Below are positions 48,536 through 56,060 of a stretch of 64,000 nucleotides of DNA, one piece after another. Each line of letters begins with the position of its first letter. Positions within the stretch are counted from its first letter, which is position 1. Source of the stretch: Acidimicrobiales bacterium (GTDB lineage Bacteria; Actinomycetota; Acidimicrobiia; Acidimicrobiales; Palsa-688); assembly GCA_035533095.1 (NCBI GenBank), contig DATLUM010000096.1:1-64000 (forward strand). The letters run 5' to 3'. Both the position numbers and the translations under genes were made by a program. The notes under the pieces are model-generated. The model ran no database searches, was not told the origin of the DNA, and saw only the letters and a program-made list of their open reading frames with translations.

Positions 48536-49432
48536 ATGCCAGTGCGTTCACTGGGGTACCTGCGGATCGGCAGCGAGGACATCGAGGCGTGGCGCCGTTT
48601 CGCCGGTGAGTTCCTCGGGCTCATGGAGGAGCGCGGCGACAACGCGGACGCCCTTTACTACCGGATGGACGACTACCCGCCCCGGCTGGTCGTCTCGCCG
48701 GCGGCCCAGAGCGGGGTCGAGGCGATCGGATTCGAGGTGCTGAACGGCAAGGAGCTCGCCGGTCTCGCAGCCGCAGTCGAAGCGACTGGAACCAAGGTCG
48801 TGCCTCTGGACGCCGTGGAGTGCCGCGAGCGGCGCATCACGGAAGGGGTGCGTTTCGACGATCCCGCCGGGAACCCGGTGGAGCTCTTCTGGGGAGTGGC
48901 GCTCAGCCACAAGGCGGTCTCGACTCCCCTGGTCAGCGGGTTCGTGACCGGCAACCAGGGGATGGGGCACGTGGTGATCACCGTGTCCGACGGGCCGGCC
49001 GCCTTCGAGTTCTACACCTCGGTGCTCGGGTTCCGGGGGCGCAACACGCTTCGCCTCCCGGCCGCACCCGCGGCCGACGGCAGCCCTCGGTTCGAGACGT
49101 TGTGGTTCCTCGGCTGCAACCCGCGCCACCACACGGTGGGCATTCTGCCGATGGCAGGGCCTGGGAGACTCGTCCACTTCATGGTCGAGGCCGGGACCCT
49201 CGACGACGTGGGGCGCGCGTGGGACCGAGCCGAGCGGCTCGACGTCCCGGTGATGCAGACGCTGGGAAGGCATACCAACGACAAGATGGTGTCGTTCTAC
49301 GTGATCAGCCCCGGCGGGTTCGCGGTGGAGTTCGGCTTCGACGGGCTCCAGGTGACCGAGGAGGAGCCGGTTTACGAGATCACCGAAGGCGCCTTCTGGG
49401 GCCACAAGTTCGTCAACTTCCCGTCGCTCTAG
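48536..49432 (+). CDS. Extradiol ring-cleavage dioxygenase, type I (two VOC domains)
   Basis: 298 residues, the standard two-domain length. Iron ligands fall in GMGHVVITVSDGPAAFEFYT (His), GPGRLVHFMVEAGTLDDVGR (His) and the final GGFAVEFGFDGLQVTEEEPV (Glu), with conserved His/Tyr in RHTNDKMVSFYVISP. This is the BphC/HsaC/2,3-dihydroxybiphenyl dioxygenase type, used in aromatic and steroid ring cleavage. It opens a catechol meta to the hydroxyls. A Ddn-like reductase follows convergently within 5 bp. Confidence 0.93.
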   Translation: MPVRSLGYLRIGSEDIEAWRRFAGEFLGLMEERGDNADALYYRMDDYPPRLVVSPAAQSGVEAIGFEVLNGKELAGLAAAVEATGTKVVPLDAVECRERRITEGVRFDDPAGNPVELFWGVALSHKAVSTPLVSGFVTGNQGMGHVVITVSDGPAAFEFYTSVLGFRGRNTLRLPAAPAADGSPRFETLWFLGCNPRHHTVGILPMAGPGRLVHFMVEAGTLDDVGRAWDRAERLDVPVMQTLGRHTNDKMVSFYVISPGGFAVEFGFDGLQVTEEEPVYEITEGAFWGHKFVNFPSL

Positions 49433-49436
49433 GACC

Positions 49437-49880
49437 TCATCGCCGGCGCGCCACAAAGACCGGGATGGTCCGGTCGGTCTTCTGCTGGTACTCGGCGTAC
49501 GGCGGGAACGCGGCCACCGCCCTCTCCCACCAGAGCGCCTTCTCGTCGCCGGTCACCTCGAGCGCGTCCGCGTCGAACGGCTCGGGTCCATCCTGGATCA
49601 TCAGGGCGGTGGGATCGGACGTGACGTTGTAGTACCAGACCGGGTTCTTCGGGGCGCCGCCCATCGAAGCAACCAGCGCGTATTCGCCTCCGTGCTCCAC
49701 GCGCATCAGGGCGAACTTCCGGATCTTGCCTGACTTTCGTCCCTTGGTGGTGACGATGATGACCGGCAGCCCGGTATCGCGGAGCGTGTTCGCGCGCTGG
49801 CCGCCGGACGCCTCGTACTCGGCCACCTGATCGCGCACCCACTGCGACGGGCTCGGTTCGTACTCTCCTTGGAGGGGCAT
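49437..49880 (-). CDS. Deazaflavin (F420)-dependent nitroreductase-like oxidoreductase
   Basis: 147 residues from ATG at 49880 ([20 protein letters not shown]). The Ddn/F420H2-dependent family pattern is [20 protein letters not shown], then [20 protein letters not shown] and the tail [19 protein letters not shown]. It probably uses reduced F420 to reduce quinones or other electron-poor substrates; native substrate unknown. The DUF2342 gene at 27858, of a family linked to F420 producers, agrees with an F420-using host. Confidence 0.93.
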   Translation of the reverse strand: MPLQGEYEPSPSQWVRDQVAEYEASGGQRANTLRDTGLPVIIVTTKGRKSGKIRKFALMRVEHGGEYALVASMGGAPKNPVWYYNVTSDPTALMIQDGPEPFDADALEVTGDEKALWWERAVAAFPPYAEYQQKTDRTIPVFVARRR

Positions 49881-49917
49881 GCAGGGATCGTACCGGCGCG
49901 CCCTCGCCGAACGCGCC

Positions 49918-49947
49918 AGAGGGGCGGTCACGCGCGACCGCCCCTCT
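49918..49947. terminator. Hairpin downstream of the ABC binding-protein gene
   Basis: Perfect 12-bp stem AGAGGGGCGGTC/GACCGCCCCTCT with a 6-base loop ACGCGC, 20 bp after the stop of the substrate-binding gene at 49968 and upstream of the Ddn-like gene. It probably ends the ABC operon transcript. Confidence 0.75.
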
Positions 49948-49967
49948 TTCCCCCTTGTGACAAGCGG

Positions 49968-51302
49968 TTACTTCAGCTCGCTGAGCGGAACGTTGTGGTA
50001 CACGCCGTTGCACTCGAACCCGGACTTGGGGTCGATGCGGACCCACTTGCCGTTCTGGATACCTGCGATGACCATGCAGTGGGCGCCGACGCGCTGCCCG
50101 GGGTTGAACGGCGCGGTCAGCCCGCCAGAGTCGAAGCTGGTGATGGCGTTCATCGCCTGGATCGTCGACGCCTGCGTCACCTGAGCTCCGGCCTTCGACA
50201 TCGCCTCGGTGAGCAACATCCCTGAACCCCATGCCGAAACGGTGAAGATGCTGGCCGCCTCACCGGGATGGATACGGTCCAGCCAGGTCAGGAAGGTGTT
50301 CACTCCGGGCACGGACGCACGATCCTGGCCTAGGTAGAGCGAGTAGGCGAGCGGCGCGTAGACGACGTTGTTGGCGATGCTCGCGTTGCCGAGAAGCTTC
50401 AGCAGGTGAGAGTCGTAGATCGCCGCGCCGATGATGGCGTCGGGGTGGAAGTTCTGCTGGGCGGCCTGCTGGATGAAGTTGGAGTCGATGCCTACCGAGC
50501 TGACGCCGAGATCGACGATCTTCACGCCGAGCGACTTCATTTTCAGGATGTCGCTGGTGAAGTTGGTCTCGATGGGGCCGATGATCCGTGAGTACACGTA
50601 CTTGTAACCGATGGACTCGGCGGTCAGGTTCTCCTGCTTGCCGTTGGCTTCGGCGGCGCCCGGGATCAATGTTGCGGTGTGGGTGATGTCGTTGGGGAAC
50701 TTGTCCTTGATCCACTTGTAGCCGGTCGTCGCATACCCGGGCGGCAGCGGTGTCGGGCTGAACACGTTGGGGAAGCCCTCGTAGAGACCCGGGTAGAGAA
50801 CCTCTCCCTCGATGTCGATGAGGTTCGGGTTTGCCTTCAACACGGCCTGCCCACAGGTGTCCTCGAGCGTGAAGGTCCCGACCATCGCGAACACCTGTGT
50901 GCTGAGTCGTTGGAGTGCCTGGCTGTAGGTGTTGCAGTCGAACGCGTCGTCGACGTGGATCACCTTCAATTGGCGGCCGGCGATGCCTCCGTTGGCGTTG
51001 ACGTAGGCCACGTAGGCGTCGAGCCCGTCGTTGGCATCTTGGAACAAGCCTGGAACCGGTCCGGACGTGGTGGTGATCTGGCCGATGGTGATGGTCGACG
51101 CGGTGACGCCGGGCCCGCTGAGGGTTCCTGTCACCTTCGCGGGCGGCGGGATCGTCGCTCCGGTTCCCCCGCCGGCAGCAGCGGTCGCGGAGGTCCCGCC
51201 CGCCTGGCCGGAGTGGGACGAGCTGCCGCACGCCGCGAGTGCCAGCCCAGCGGCGCTCACGAGTGCGGCTGCGCGGAATCCGAAGCGCTTCTTTGGTTTC
51301 AC
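49968..51302 (-). CDS. ABC branched-chain amino acid-type substrate-binding lipoprotein
   Basis: 444 residues from GTG at 51302, giving VKPKKRFGFRAAALVSAAGL, then ALAACGSSS with a lipobox LAAC. A Gly/Ala/Ser linker leads to a type I periplasmic-binding domain (ITIGQITTTSGPVPGLFQDA, VNANGGIAGRQLKVIHVDDA). It is the ligand receptor for the importer encoded just upstream (LivHM, LivG, LivF). A longer frame extends to 51398 but overlaps only the intergenic gap and lacks the signal start. A ribosome binding site AAAGGGAAA precedes the GTG. Confidence 0.94.
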   Translation of the reverse strand: MKPKKRFGFRAAALVSAAGLALAACGSSSHSGQAGGTSATAAAGGGTGATIPPPAKVTGTLSGPGVTASTITIGQITTTSGPVPGLFQDANDGLDAYVAYVNANGGIAGRQLKVIHVDDAFDCNTYSQALQRLSTQVFAMVGTFTLEDTCGQAVLKANPNLIDIEGEVLYPGLYEGFPNVFSPTPLPPGYATTGYKWIKDKFPNDITHTATLIPGAAEANGKQENLTAESIGYKYVYSRIIGPIETNFTSDILKMKSLGVKIVDLGVSSVGIDSNFIQQAAQQNFHPDAIIGAAIYDSHLLKLLGNASIANNVVYAPLAYSLYLGQDRASVPGVNTFLTWLDRIHPGEAASIFTVSAWGSGMLLTEAMSKAGAQVTQASTIQAMNAITSFDSGGLTAPFNPGQRVGAHCMVIAGIQNGKWVRIDPKSGFECNGVYHNVPLSELK

Positions 51303-51333
51303 CTGTGATTTCCCTTTCGTTTTGCTGCTGGCT

Positions 51334-52164
51334 CTATGCCGGATCGCCCGCGGCGCCGGGTCCCGGGGGTTGCTCTTCTCCGGCACCGTCCGGGGCATCC
51401 GGCTGGGTTCTGTCGGTGCGCATGTAGATATCGCCCACCGCGGCGGCCACTTCGTCCGGCGAGCCCTCGAACTCGATCCTCCCCTGGGCCATGACTGCAG
51501 CCCTGTCCGCCACTTGGAGCGCTGTCTGGGCGAACTGCTCGACGAGCAGGATGGTGAAACCCTCCTCCGCTGTCTGGGCGACGAGCTCGTACAACTGGGC
51601 GACGATCAGAGGCGCCAAACCCATCGAGATCTCGTCGAGGAGCAGGAGCGACGGGTTCGTCGCCAACGCTCTCGACATCGCGAGCATCTGCTGCTCGCCG
51701 CCCGACAACGTCCCCGCCAACTGGCGCCGGCGGTCCGCCAGCCTCGGGAACCTCTCGTAGGCGACCTTCTCCACCTCCGAACGCCGAAGCCCGCCGCGGA
51801 AGGTCCACATCCGCAGGTTCTCGGCCACGGTCAGGTTCGGGAAGATGCCTCTGCCCTCGGGGACGCTGCACACGCCTCTACGCGCGAGGCGTTCCGGGCT
51901 CATCCCCGTCACCTCCCGGCCCGAGACGTGCACGCTGCCTCGGAGCGGCTTCGTACGGCCGCTGGCCACTCGCAGCAGCGTTGTCTTGCCGGCGCCGTTG
52001 GGGCCGAGGAGGGCGAAGACCTTCCCGGAGGGCACAGAGAGGCTGACGCCGTGGAGGACCTCCACTCTCTCGTACGCCGCGCTCACACCGCGCAATTCCA
52101 GCGTCGGCGATGGAGCGAGCGTCGCCTGCCCGCCTGTACCGGTCGCGGTCTGAGTGTCACTCAC
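51334..52164 (-). CDS. livF: ABC transporter ATP-binding protein, LivF-type
   Basis: 276 residues. Walker A FALLGPNGAGKTTLLRVASG, signature LSGGEQQMLAMSRAL, Walker B LLLDEISMGLAPLIVAQLYE; the LLDEISMGLAP form is typical of LivF. The last about 30 residues are a Pro/Gly-rich tail. Overlaps livG by 4 bp (ATGA). It energises uptake through the fused permease together with LivG. Confidence 0.95.
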   Translation of the reverse strand: MSDTQTATGTGGQATLAPSPTLELRGVSAAYERVEVLHGVSLSVPSGKVFALLGPNGAGKTTLLRVASGRTKPLRGSVHVSGREVTGMSPERLARRGVCSVPEGRGIFPNLTVAENLRMWTFRGGLRRSEVEKVAYERFPRLADRRRQLAGTLSGGEQQMLAMSRALATNPSLLLLDEISMGLAPLIVAQLYELVAQTAEEGFTILLVEQFAQTALQVADRAAVMAQGRIEFEGSPDEVAAAVGDIYMRTDRTQPDAPDGAGEEQPPGPGAAGDPA

Positions 52165-52886
52165 GGGCCCACCCCCACGCTCCCGGTCCCCAGGTACGCC
52201 GCCTGCACGTTGGGATCCGCCCGTATCTCGCCCGGCGTGCCGGATGAGATCACGCGCCCGAAGTCGAGGACGAAAACCTTCGAGCAGATCCTCATCACCA
52301 GATCCATGTCGTGCTCGACGAGCAGAATCGCCATGCCGAGACCCGCCAGTTCCGTGAGCAGGTCGCCGAGACGGTCGCCTTCGGCGTTGTCCAGACCCGA
52401 TGACGGTTCATCGAGCAGCAGTACTTTCGGCTCGCATGCCAGGGCCCGGGCAAGTTCGACCAGTCGGGCCATGCCTGTCGGCAACACGTCTGCCTGTCGA
52501 TCTGCCACTGCTGAGAGGCCGACCCGGGTGAGCAGGTCGTCCGCTATCTGGCGGCCCTTCCGGCCTGTCATCCCGTGGCTTTCGAGAGCGACGAGCACGT
52601 TGTCGCGCGCGGATAGCGAGCCGAACAGCTCCAGCCTCTGGAAGGTGCGCCCCAGGCCGAGGCGTGCTCGCTGTCTGGGTCGTTCGCGAGTTATGTTTCG
52701 GCCGCCGAGTAGGACCTTGCCCCTGTCGGGTCTCTGAAGGCCGGTGACCACGTTGAACGTCGTGGTCTTGCCGGCTCCGTTCGGTCCGATCAGCCCGGTG
52801 ATACCTCCTTCGGTTACCTCGAGGTCGACCGAATCAAGAGCCCGCACGCCGCCAAAGTCGACCGTCACCTCCTCAACCTGCAGCAT
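52161..52886 (-). CDS. livG: ABC transporter ATP-binding protein, LivG-type
   Basis: 241 residues. Walker A GLIGPNGAGKTTTFNVVTG, the LivG-type Q-loop region GLGRTFQRLELFGSLSARDN, and Walker B LLLDEPSSGLDNAEGDRLGD; the ending IRADPNVQAAYLG is the usual LivG tail. The ABC signature is degenerate (DVLPTGMARLVELARAL where LSGGQ-like residues are expected). Its ATG lies inside the permease gene's end (14-bp overlap). Confidence 0.94.
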   Translation of the reverse strand: MLQVEEVTVDFGGVRALDSVDLEVTEGGITGLIGPNGAGKTTTFNVVTGLQRPDRGKVLLGGRNITRERPRQRARLGLGRTFQRLELFGSLSARDNVLVALESHGMTGRKGRQIADDLLTRVGLSAVADRQADVLPTGMARLVELARALACEPKVLLLDEPSSGLDNAEGDRLGDLLTELAGLGMAILLVEHDMDLVMRICSKVFVLDFGRVISSGTPGEIRADPNVQAAYLGTGSVGVGP

Positions 52887-54816
52887 GGGTCAACTTCCCC
52901 TGCGGTGACCCGGCGCCGCCCGCCGCAGCCGAGTCGATTGCCACCGCGTCCCCTCCGAGTGACTGGTCCCTGCGATCCCGCCATTTCTGCAAGGCAGTGT
53001 TCCCCCCGAACGTCCCCTCCGGGTTCTGCGACACGCCGATGGCAGCCAGCCCCACCAGGAGCGAGACGACATCCCGAGGTTGCGACAGGTGCTGCTGAAG
53101 CAGCGGGCCGAGCGCGAACAGCACGCCGGCGAAGAGCATCCCTCCCGTGGTGCGGATACCCCACGCGACCGCGAGCAACAAGAGGGTGAGGCTGATGATG
53201 AAGGAGAAGTCGTTGGGGGCGACGGCCCCCTGGGCACCCCCATAGAGGGCGCCGCCCAGGCCGGCCACGGCGGACGACACCGTGAAGATGACCAGCTTCG
53301 TGCGAGTCATGTCGATGCCGAGGGTTAGGCAGGCCGAGGGGCTGTCGTTGACGGCTAAGAGCCGCCGGCCGAACCGCGACCTGCGCATGGCGAGCACGCC
53401 GATCGCCAGCGCCGCGAACACGACCGAGAGCAGCAACAGATACGAACGGTCGCTCCTCAGCGATATCCCCGGGAGGTGCGGGCGGGCGACCTGCAGGGAA
53501 AGCGACACGCCGAACACGCGGATGTTGTTGAAGAAGGCGAGGTCCATCCCGTACGCGAACGCAAGAGTTGCCAGTGCCAGGTACAAACCCCGCAGGCGCA
53601 GGGCGGGCAATGCGATCAGCATTCCCGCCCCGGCAGCGAGGCCGACCGCAGCGAGGACTCCCAGCAGAGAGCCACCGGTACCGCCCACCTTGCTCATCGC
53701 GAACGCTCCGAGGCCGGCGAATGTCAACTGGCACAACGACACCTGGCCGCCGTATCCGGTGAGCATCACGATCGACAGCATGATGATCGCAAGGGCCACG
53801 CCTCGGTTGGCGTAGTTGAGGTTCCCTGAGGACAGCGTCCGCGAGACGATGCCCGCCACCACCAGGAACACGGCGGCGGTGACCAAGGACTCGCGCCGGC
53901 CGACGACTCTCGGTGCGCGCACCCGGACCCGCCTGGCGAGGCTCGCGCGGCCTTGAGGCAGGGCAAGCATGACCACGAGCAGGAAGAGCATCGGTATGAC
54001 CTGCTCGAGGTAGGTCCAGATGTCACCGACAGGGAGGTATCCGATCGCGTACGACTGCAGCAGCCCGAGGACGATGGCCCCGACGAAGGTCAGCGGGAGA
54101 CTCCTCAGACGGCCGAACATTGCCGCCGCGTAGCCGTTGATCACGAGAAGAGTCAGCGTGGTGATGTCGAGGTTCGTCAGCGGAGCCAGAAGGATTCCCG
54201 CCACTGACGCCAGTGAGCAACCCAGCGCCCAACCGAGCTGGGCATACCGGGCGGGCGTAGCACCGGTCAGCGAGGCCAACTCCCGGTCGTCGACGACAGC
54301 CCTCGTAGCTATCCCGGGCCTCGTGTGGTAGAAGAACAAGCGGAGCGCCACCGCGGCGAGCGCAGAAGCTCCGACGATGATCAACTGGTGCCAGGTGAGC
54401 ACGACGCCACCGATGCTCATCTGGTGCCCGTTGAAGAACTGGGGAATGCGCCGGCTCACCTGCGGATTCCAGATGATCGTCGCTACTGCAATTCCCAGAA
54501 TAAGTAACGCGATGGTGACGGTCAGCTTCGCTTCCAGCGCGGCGTTCTCCAACCGGCGCACTACCAGCCGTTCGATCAGCGCGCCGACGAGCGGAGTGAA
54601 CACGAACACGATCGCGAGGAAGGACAGCCACGCAGGCCAATGGAAGTCCTGTGAGAGCTGCCAATAGAAGAAAGCGCCGATCATCCCAATGGCGCCCTGC
54701 GCGAAGTTGAAGATACCGGACGTGGTGTAGGTCACGACCAGGCCCATTGCCGTTATCGCGTATACGCACCCGTACGTGGCTATGCCCGCCACGGTCAACG
54801 ACAGGAATTGCGACAT
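52873..54816 (-). CDS. Fused LivH-LivM permease of a branched-chain amino acid-type ABC importer
   Basis: 647 residues with about 17-19 spans. The N-half (to about 290) is LivH: YAITAMGLVVTYTTSGIFNF, then AQGAIGMIGAFFYW; the C-half is LivM: LNYANRGVALAIIMLSIVML, then TGYGGQVSLCQLTFAGLGAF and the EAA-like segment DSPSACLTLGIDMTRTKLVI. Usually these are two genes; here one protein carries both permease domains. It imports amino acids, amides or related small acids with LivG, LivF and the binding protein downstream. A 380-bp gap lies upstream. Confidence 0.93.
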   Translation of the reverse strand: MSQFLSLTVAGIATYGCVYAITAMGLVVTYTTSGIFNFAQGAIGMIGAFFYWQLSQDFHWPAWLSFLAIVFVFTPLVGALIERLVVRRLENAALEAKLTVTIALLILGIAVATIIWNPQVSRRIPQFFNGHQMSIGGVVLTWHQLIIVGASALAAVALRLFFYHTRPGIATRAVVDDRELASLTGATPARYAQLGWALGCSLASVAGILLAPLTNLDITTLTLLVINGYAAAMFGRLRSLPLTFVGAIVLGLLQSYAIGYLPVGDIWTYLEQVIPMLFLLVVMLALPQGRASLARRVRVRAPRVVGRRESLVTAAVFLVVAGIVSRTLSSGNLNYANRGVALAIIMLSIVMLTGYGGQVSLCQLTFAGLGAFAMSKVGGTGGSLLGVLAAVGLAAGAGMLIALPALRLRGLYLALATLAFAYGMDLAFFNNIRVFGVSLSLQVARPHLPGISLRSDRSYLLLLSVVFAALAIGVLAMRRSRFGRRLLAVNDSPSACLTLGIDMTRTKLVIFTVSSAVAGLGGALYGGAQGAVAPNDFSFIISLTLLLLAVAWGIRTTGGMLFAGVLFALGPLLQQHLSQPRDVVSLLVGLAAIGVSQNPEGTFGGNTALQKWRDRRDQSLGGDAVAIDSAAAGGAGSPQGKLTHAAG

Positions 54817-55196
54817 GACTCAACCAGTTCCTAACGGGCTCCCCCTAAAGAGGGCCACCCCCCCAAAGTGGTGCGCGAACACTACAACACGGTTTCATCA
54901 GCGGATGATCGTCGGGTTCCGCCCAGTGGGAGCGGTGCAATTCAGGCAAAGCCCTTCATTTGCGGGCCAATTACTACGCCGCTGGCGAGAAGTCGCGCGA
55001 AGTCGAGACCGGAAAAGTAGAAGCCGCTTCCTGTCAGCTCGACGGAAGAACCCCTCTTGCCGGCGAATGCGAGGACCGCCTGACATGACTCCGGACGCGA
55101 CCGCACCCGGGCCGGGGGCCCGGGTGCGGTGCAAGGCAGGAACGGTGGCTTGCTAGAGCGGTCCGCGCCATCGGTGCAGCAATTCTGCGAACCTCT
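54817..55196. other. 380-bp intergenic region upstream of the ABC importer
   Basis: No convincing gene. It should hold the promoter of the importer operon (minus strand) and contains two hairpins (55100-55130 and 55155-55196) that end transcription of the membrane-protein gene at 55197. The part 54880-55000 is less GC-rich than the coding DNA. I could not assign a clear -35/-10 pair. Confidence 0.6.
55100..55130. terminator. Strong hairpin, 14-bp stem
   Basis: ACCGCACCCGGGCC and its exact complement enclose GGG. It lies 66 bp after the stop of the membrane-protein gene at 55197 and is followed by no U-tract. Confidence 0.75.
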
Positions 55197-55199
55197 TTA
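55155..55199 (-). repeat. Copy B of the recurring hairpin element
   Basis: On the minus strand, TAAAGAGGTTCGCAGAATT, then a loop and GGCGCGGACCGCTCT. The 13-mer GGTTCGCAGAATT and the closing TGGCGCG are shared with copy A at 14855-14892. The stop codon TAA of the gene at 55197 is the first part of this copy; pairing is weaker than in copy A. Confidence 0.7.
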
Positions 55200-55742
55200 G
55201 ACGACCTGACGGCGACCCGTCCCAACTCCCGATCTGCGGCTGTAACCCGACCGGCGGCTGAACCCCCAGTAGATCGGAGCGACCATCGACGTGATCGCCA
55301 GGATCGCTCCGACGATGATGAGGAAGATCCCGTAGCCACTGCCTATCCCGAGCGGGTGGGAGAAGGTCGAAGGCTGCGCGACGACCACGATGCCGAACAC
55401 GAGGGCCACGATGCCGAGAAAGCTCATTCCGCCCCGGCCGGCTCCAGGGATCGATCCGACTGCGAGCAGCAGTGCCCCGTAGACCAGCTCGATGTAGCCC
55501 ATCAGCTGCGTCTGCATGGAGCCGGCGACGCTGACGTGCTCGGAGGTGACGTGGCTGTTGATGCCGGTTCTGGCAAGGGCGATCCCGCCCAGGACGACGA
55601 AGACGATTCCGAGGATGATGGCAATGATTTGCGCGGGGCTCCACGGCTGCCTTTCGACGGCAACCGATCGGCTCTGGTATGCGGTTTGACCCTCGGCGTA
55701 TTGGTCGCCGGGGACTGCGGTTGGTGGGTAACGCTCGGCCAT
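55197..55742 (-). CDS. Four-span membrane protein of unknown function
   Basis: 181 residues. A hydrophilic N-terminus of about 35 residues (MAERYPPTAVPGDQYAEGQT) is followed by four hydrophobic spans (AQIIAIILGIVFVVLGGIAL, LMGYIELVYGALLLAVGSIP, FLGIVALVFGIVVVAQ, YGIFLIIVGAILAITSMVAP) and an Arg-rich tail. It resembles DUF4383-like small membrane proteins but I am not sure of the family. A short hydrophobic protein gene lies just upstream on the same strand. Confidence 0.7.
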   Translation of the reverse strand: MAERYPPTAVPGDQYAEGQTAYQSRSVAVERQPWSPAQIIAIILGIVFVVLGGIALARTGINSHVTSEHVSVAGSMQTQLMGYIELVYGALLLAVGSIPGAGRGGMSFLGIVALVFGIVVVAQPSTFSHPLGIGSGYGIFLIIVGAILAITSMVAPIYWGFSRRSGYSRRSGVGTGRRQVV

Positions 55743-55788
55743 TTTGCGATGTGTCTCCTTTATGAGTCAGGTCAGGAAGGGGCCGCCG

Positions 55789-55947
55789 TTACCAGCGGTA
55801 CCAACGACTGCCTTCTCCGGACCTGAAGGCGAATCCGGCGATCCAGGCAATGAAGAAGATGACGGCCACTATCCATAGGAGGTGGGCTGCGAAACCCAAC
55901 CCAAAGAACAAAAGGGCCAAAAGCAACACAAGCAGAATCAAGCCCAC
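55789..55947 (-). CDS. Small hydrophobic membrane protein (lmo0937/DUF5670-like)
   Basis: 52 residues from GTG at 55947 with AAAGGA as ribosome binding site. It reads VGLILLVLLLALLFFGLGFA, AHLLWIVAVIFFIAWIAGFA, then FRSGEGSRWYRW: two spans joined by AAHLLW, the layout of the lmo0937 family of very small membrane proteins, often stress-induced. The TRP-rich basic tail is cytoplasmic by charge. Too short for most gene callers; 46 bp upstream of the four-span membrane protein. Confidence 0.75.
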   Translation of the reverse strand: MGLILLVLLLALLFFGLGFAAHLLWIVAVIFFIAWIAGFAFRSGEGSRWYRW

Positions 55948-55983
55948 GACTGGGATTCCTTTCTCTCTCTCCGCCCTACGAAC

Positions 55984-56003
55984 AAGCTGCCAGGAGGCAG
56001 CTT
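55984..56003 (-). terminator. Terminator of the sulfatase gene
   Basis: Stem AAGCTGCC/GGCAGCTT with loop AGGA, 57 bp after the sulfatase stop; on the minus strand it is preceded by CAACAAA and followed by GTT. Short but well formed. Confidence 0.6.
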
Positions 56004-56060
56004 TTGTTGGGATGTTTGATACCCGGGCGCGAGAGAGCCCAAACGCGCTTCAGTTCCTGC

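Noticed and set aside
54776-55156. Open frames in the 54817-55196 gap
   Set aside because: No motif, no ribosome binding site and Arg/Ser-rich shadow-like composition; the stretch is filled with hairpins and the importer's upstream region.
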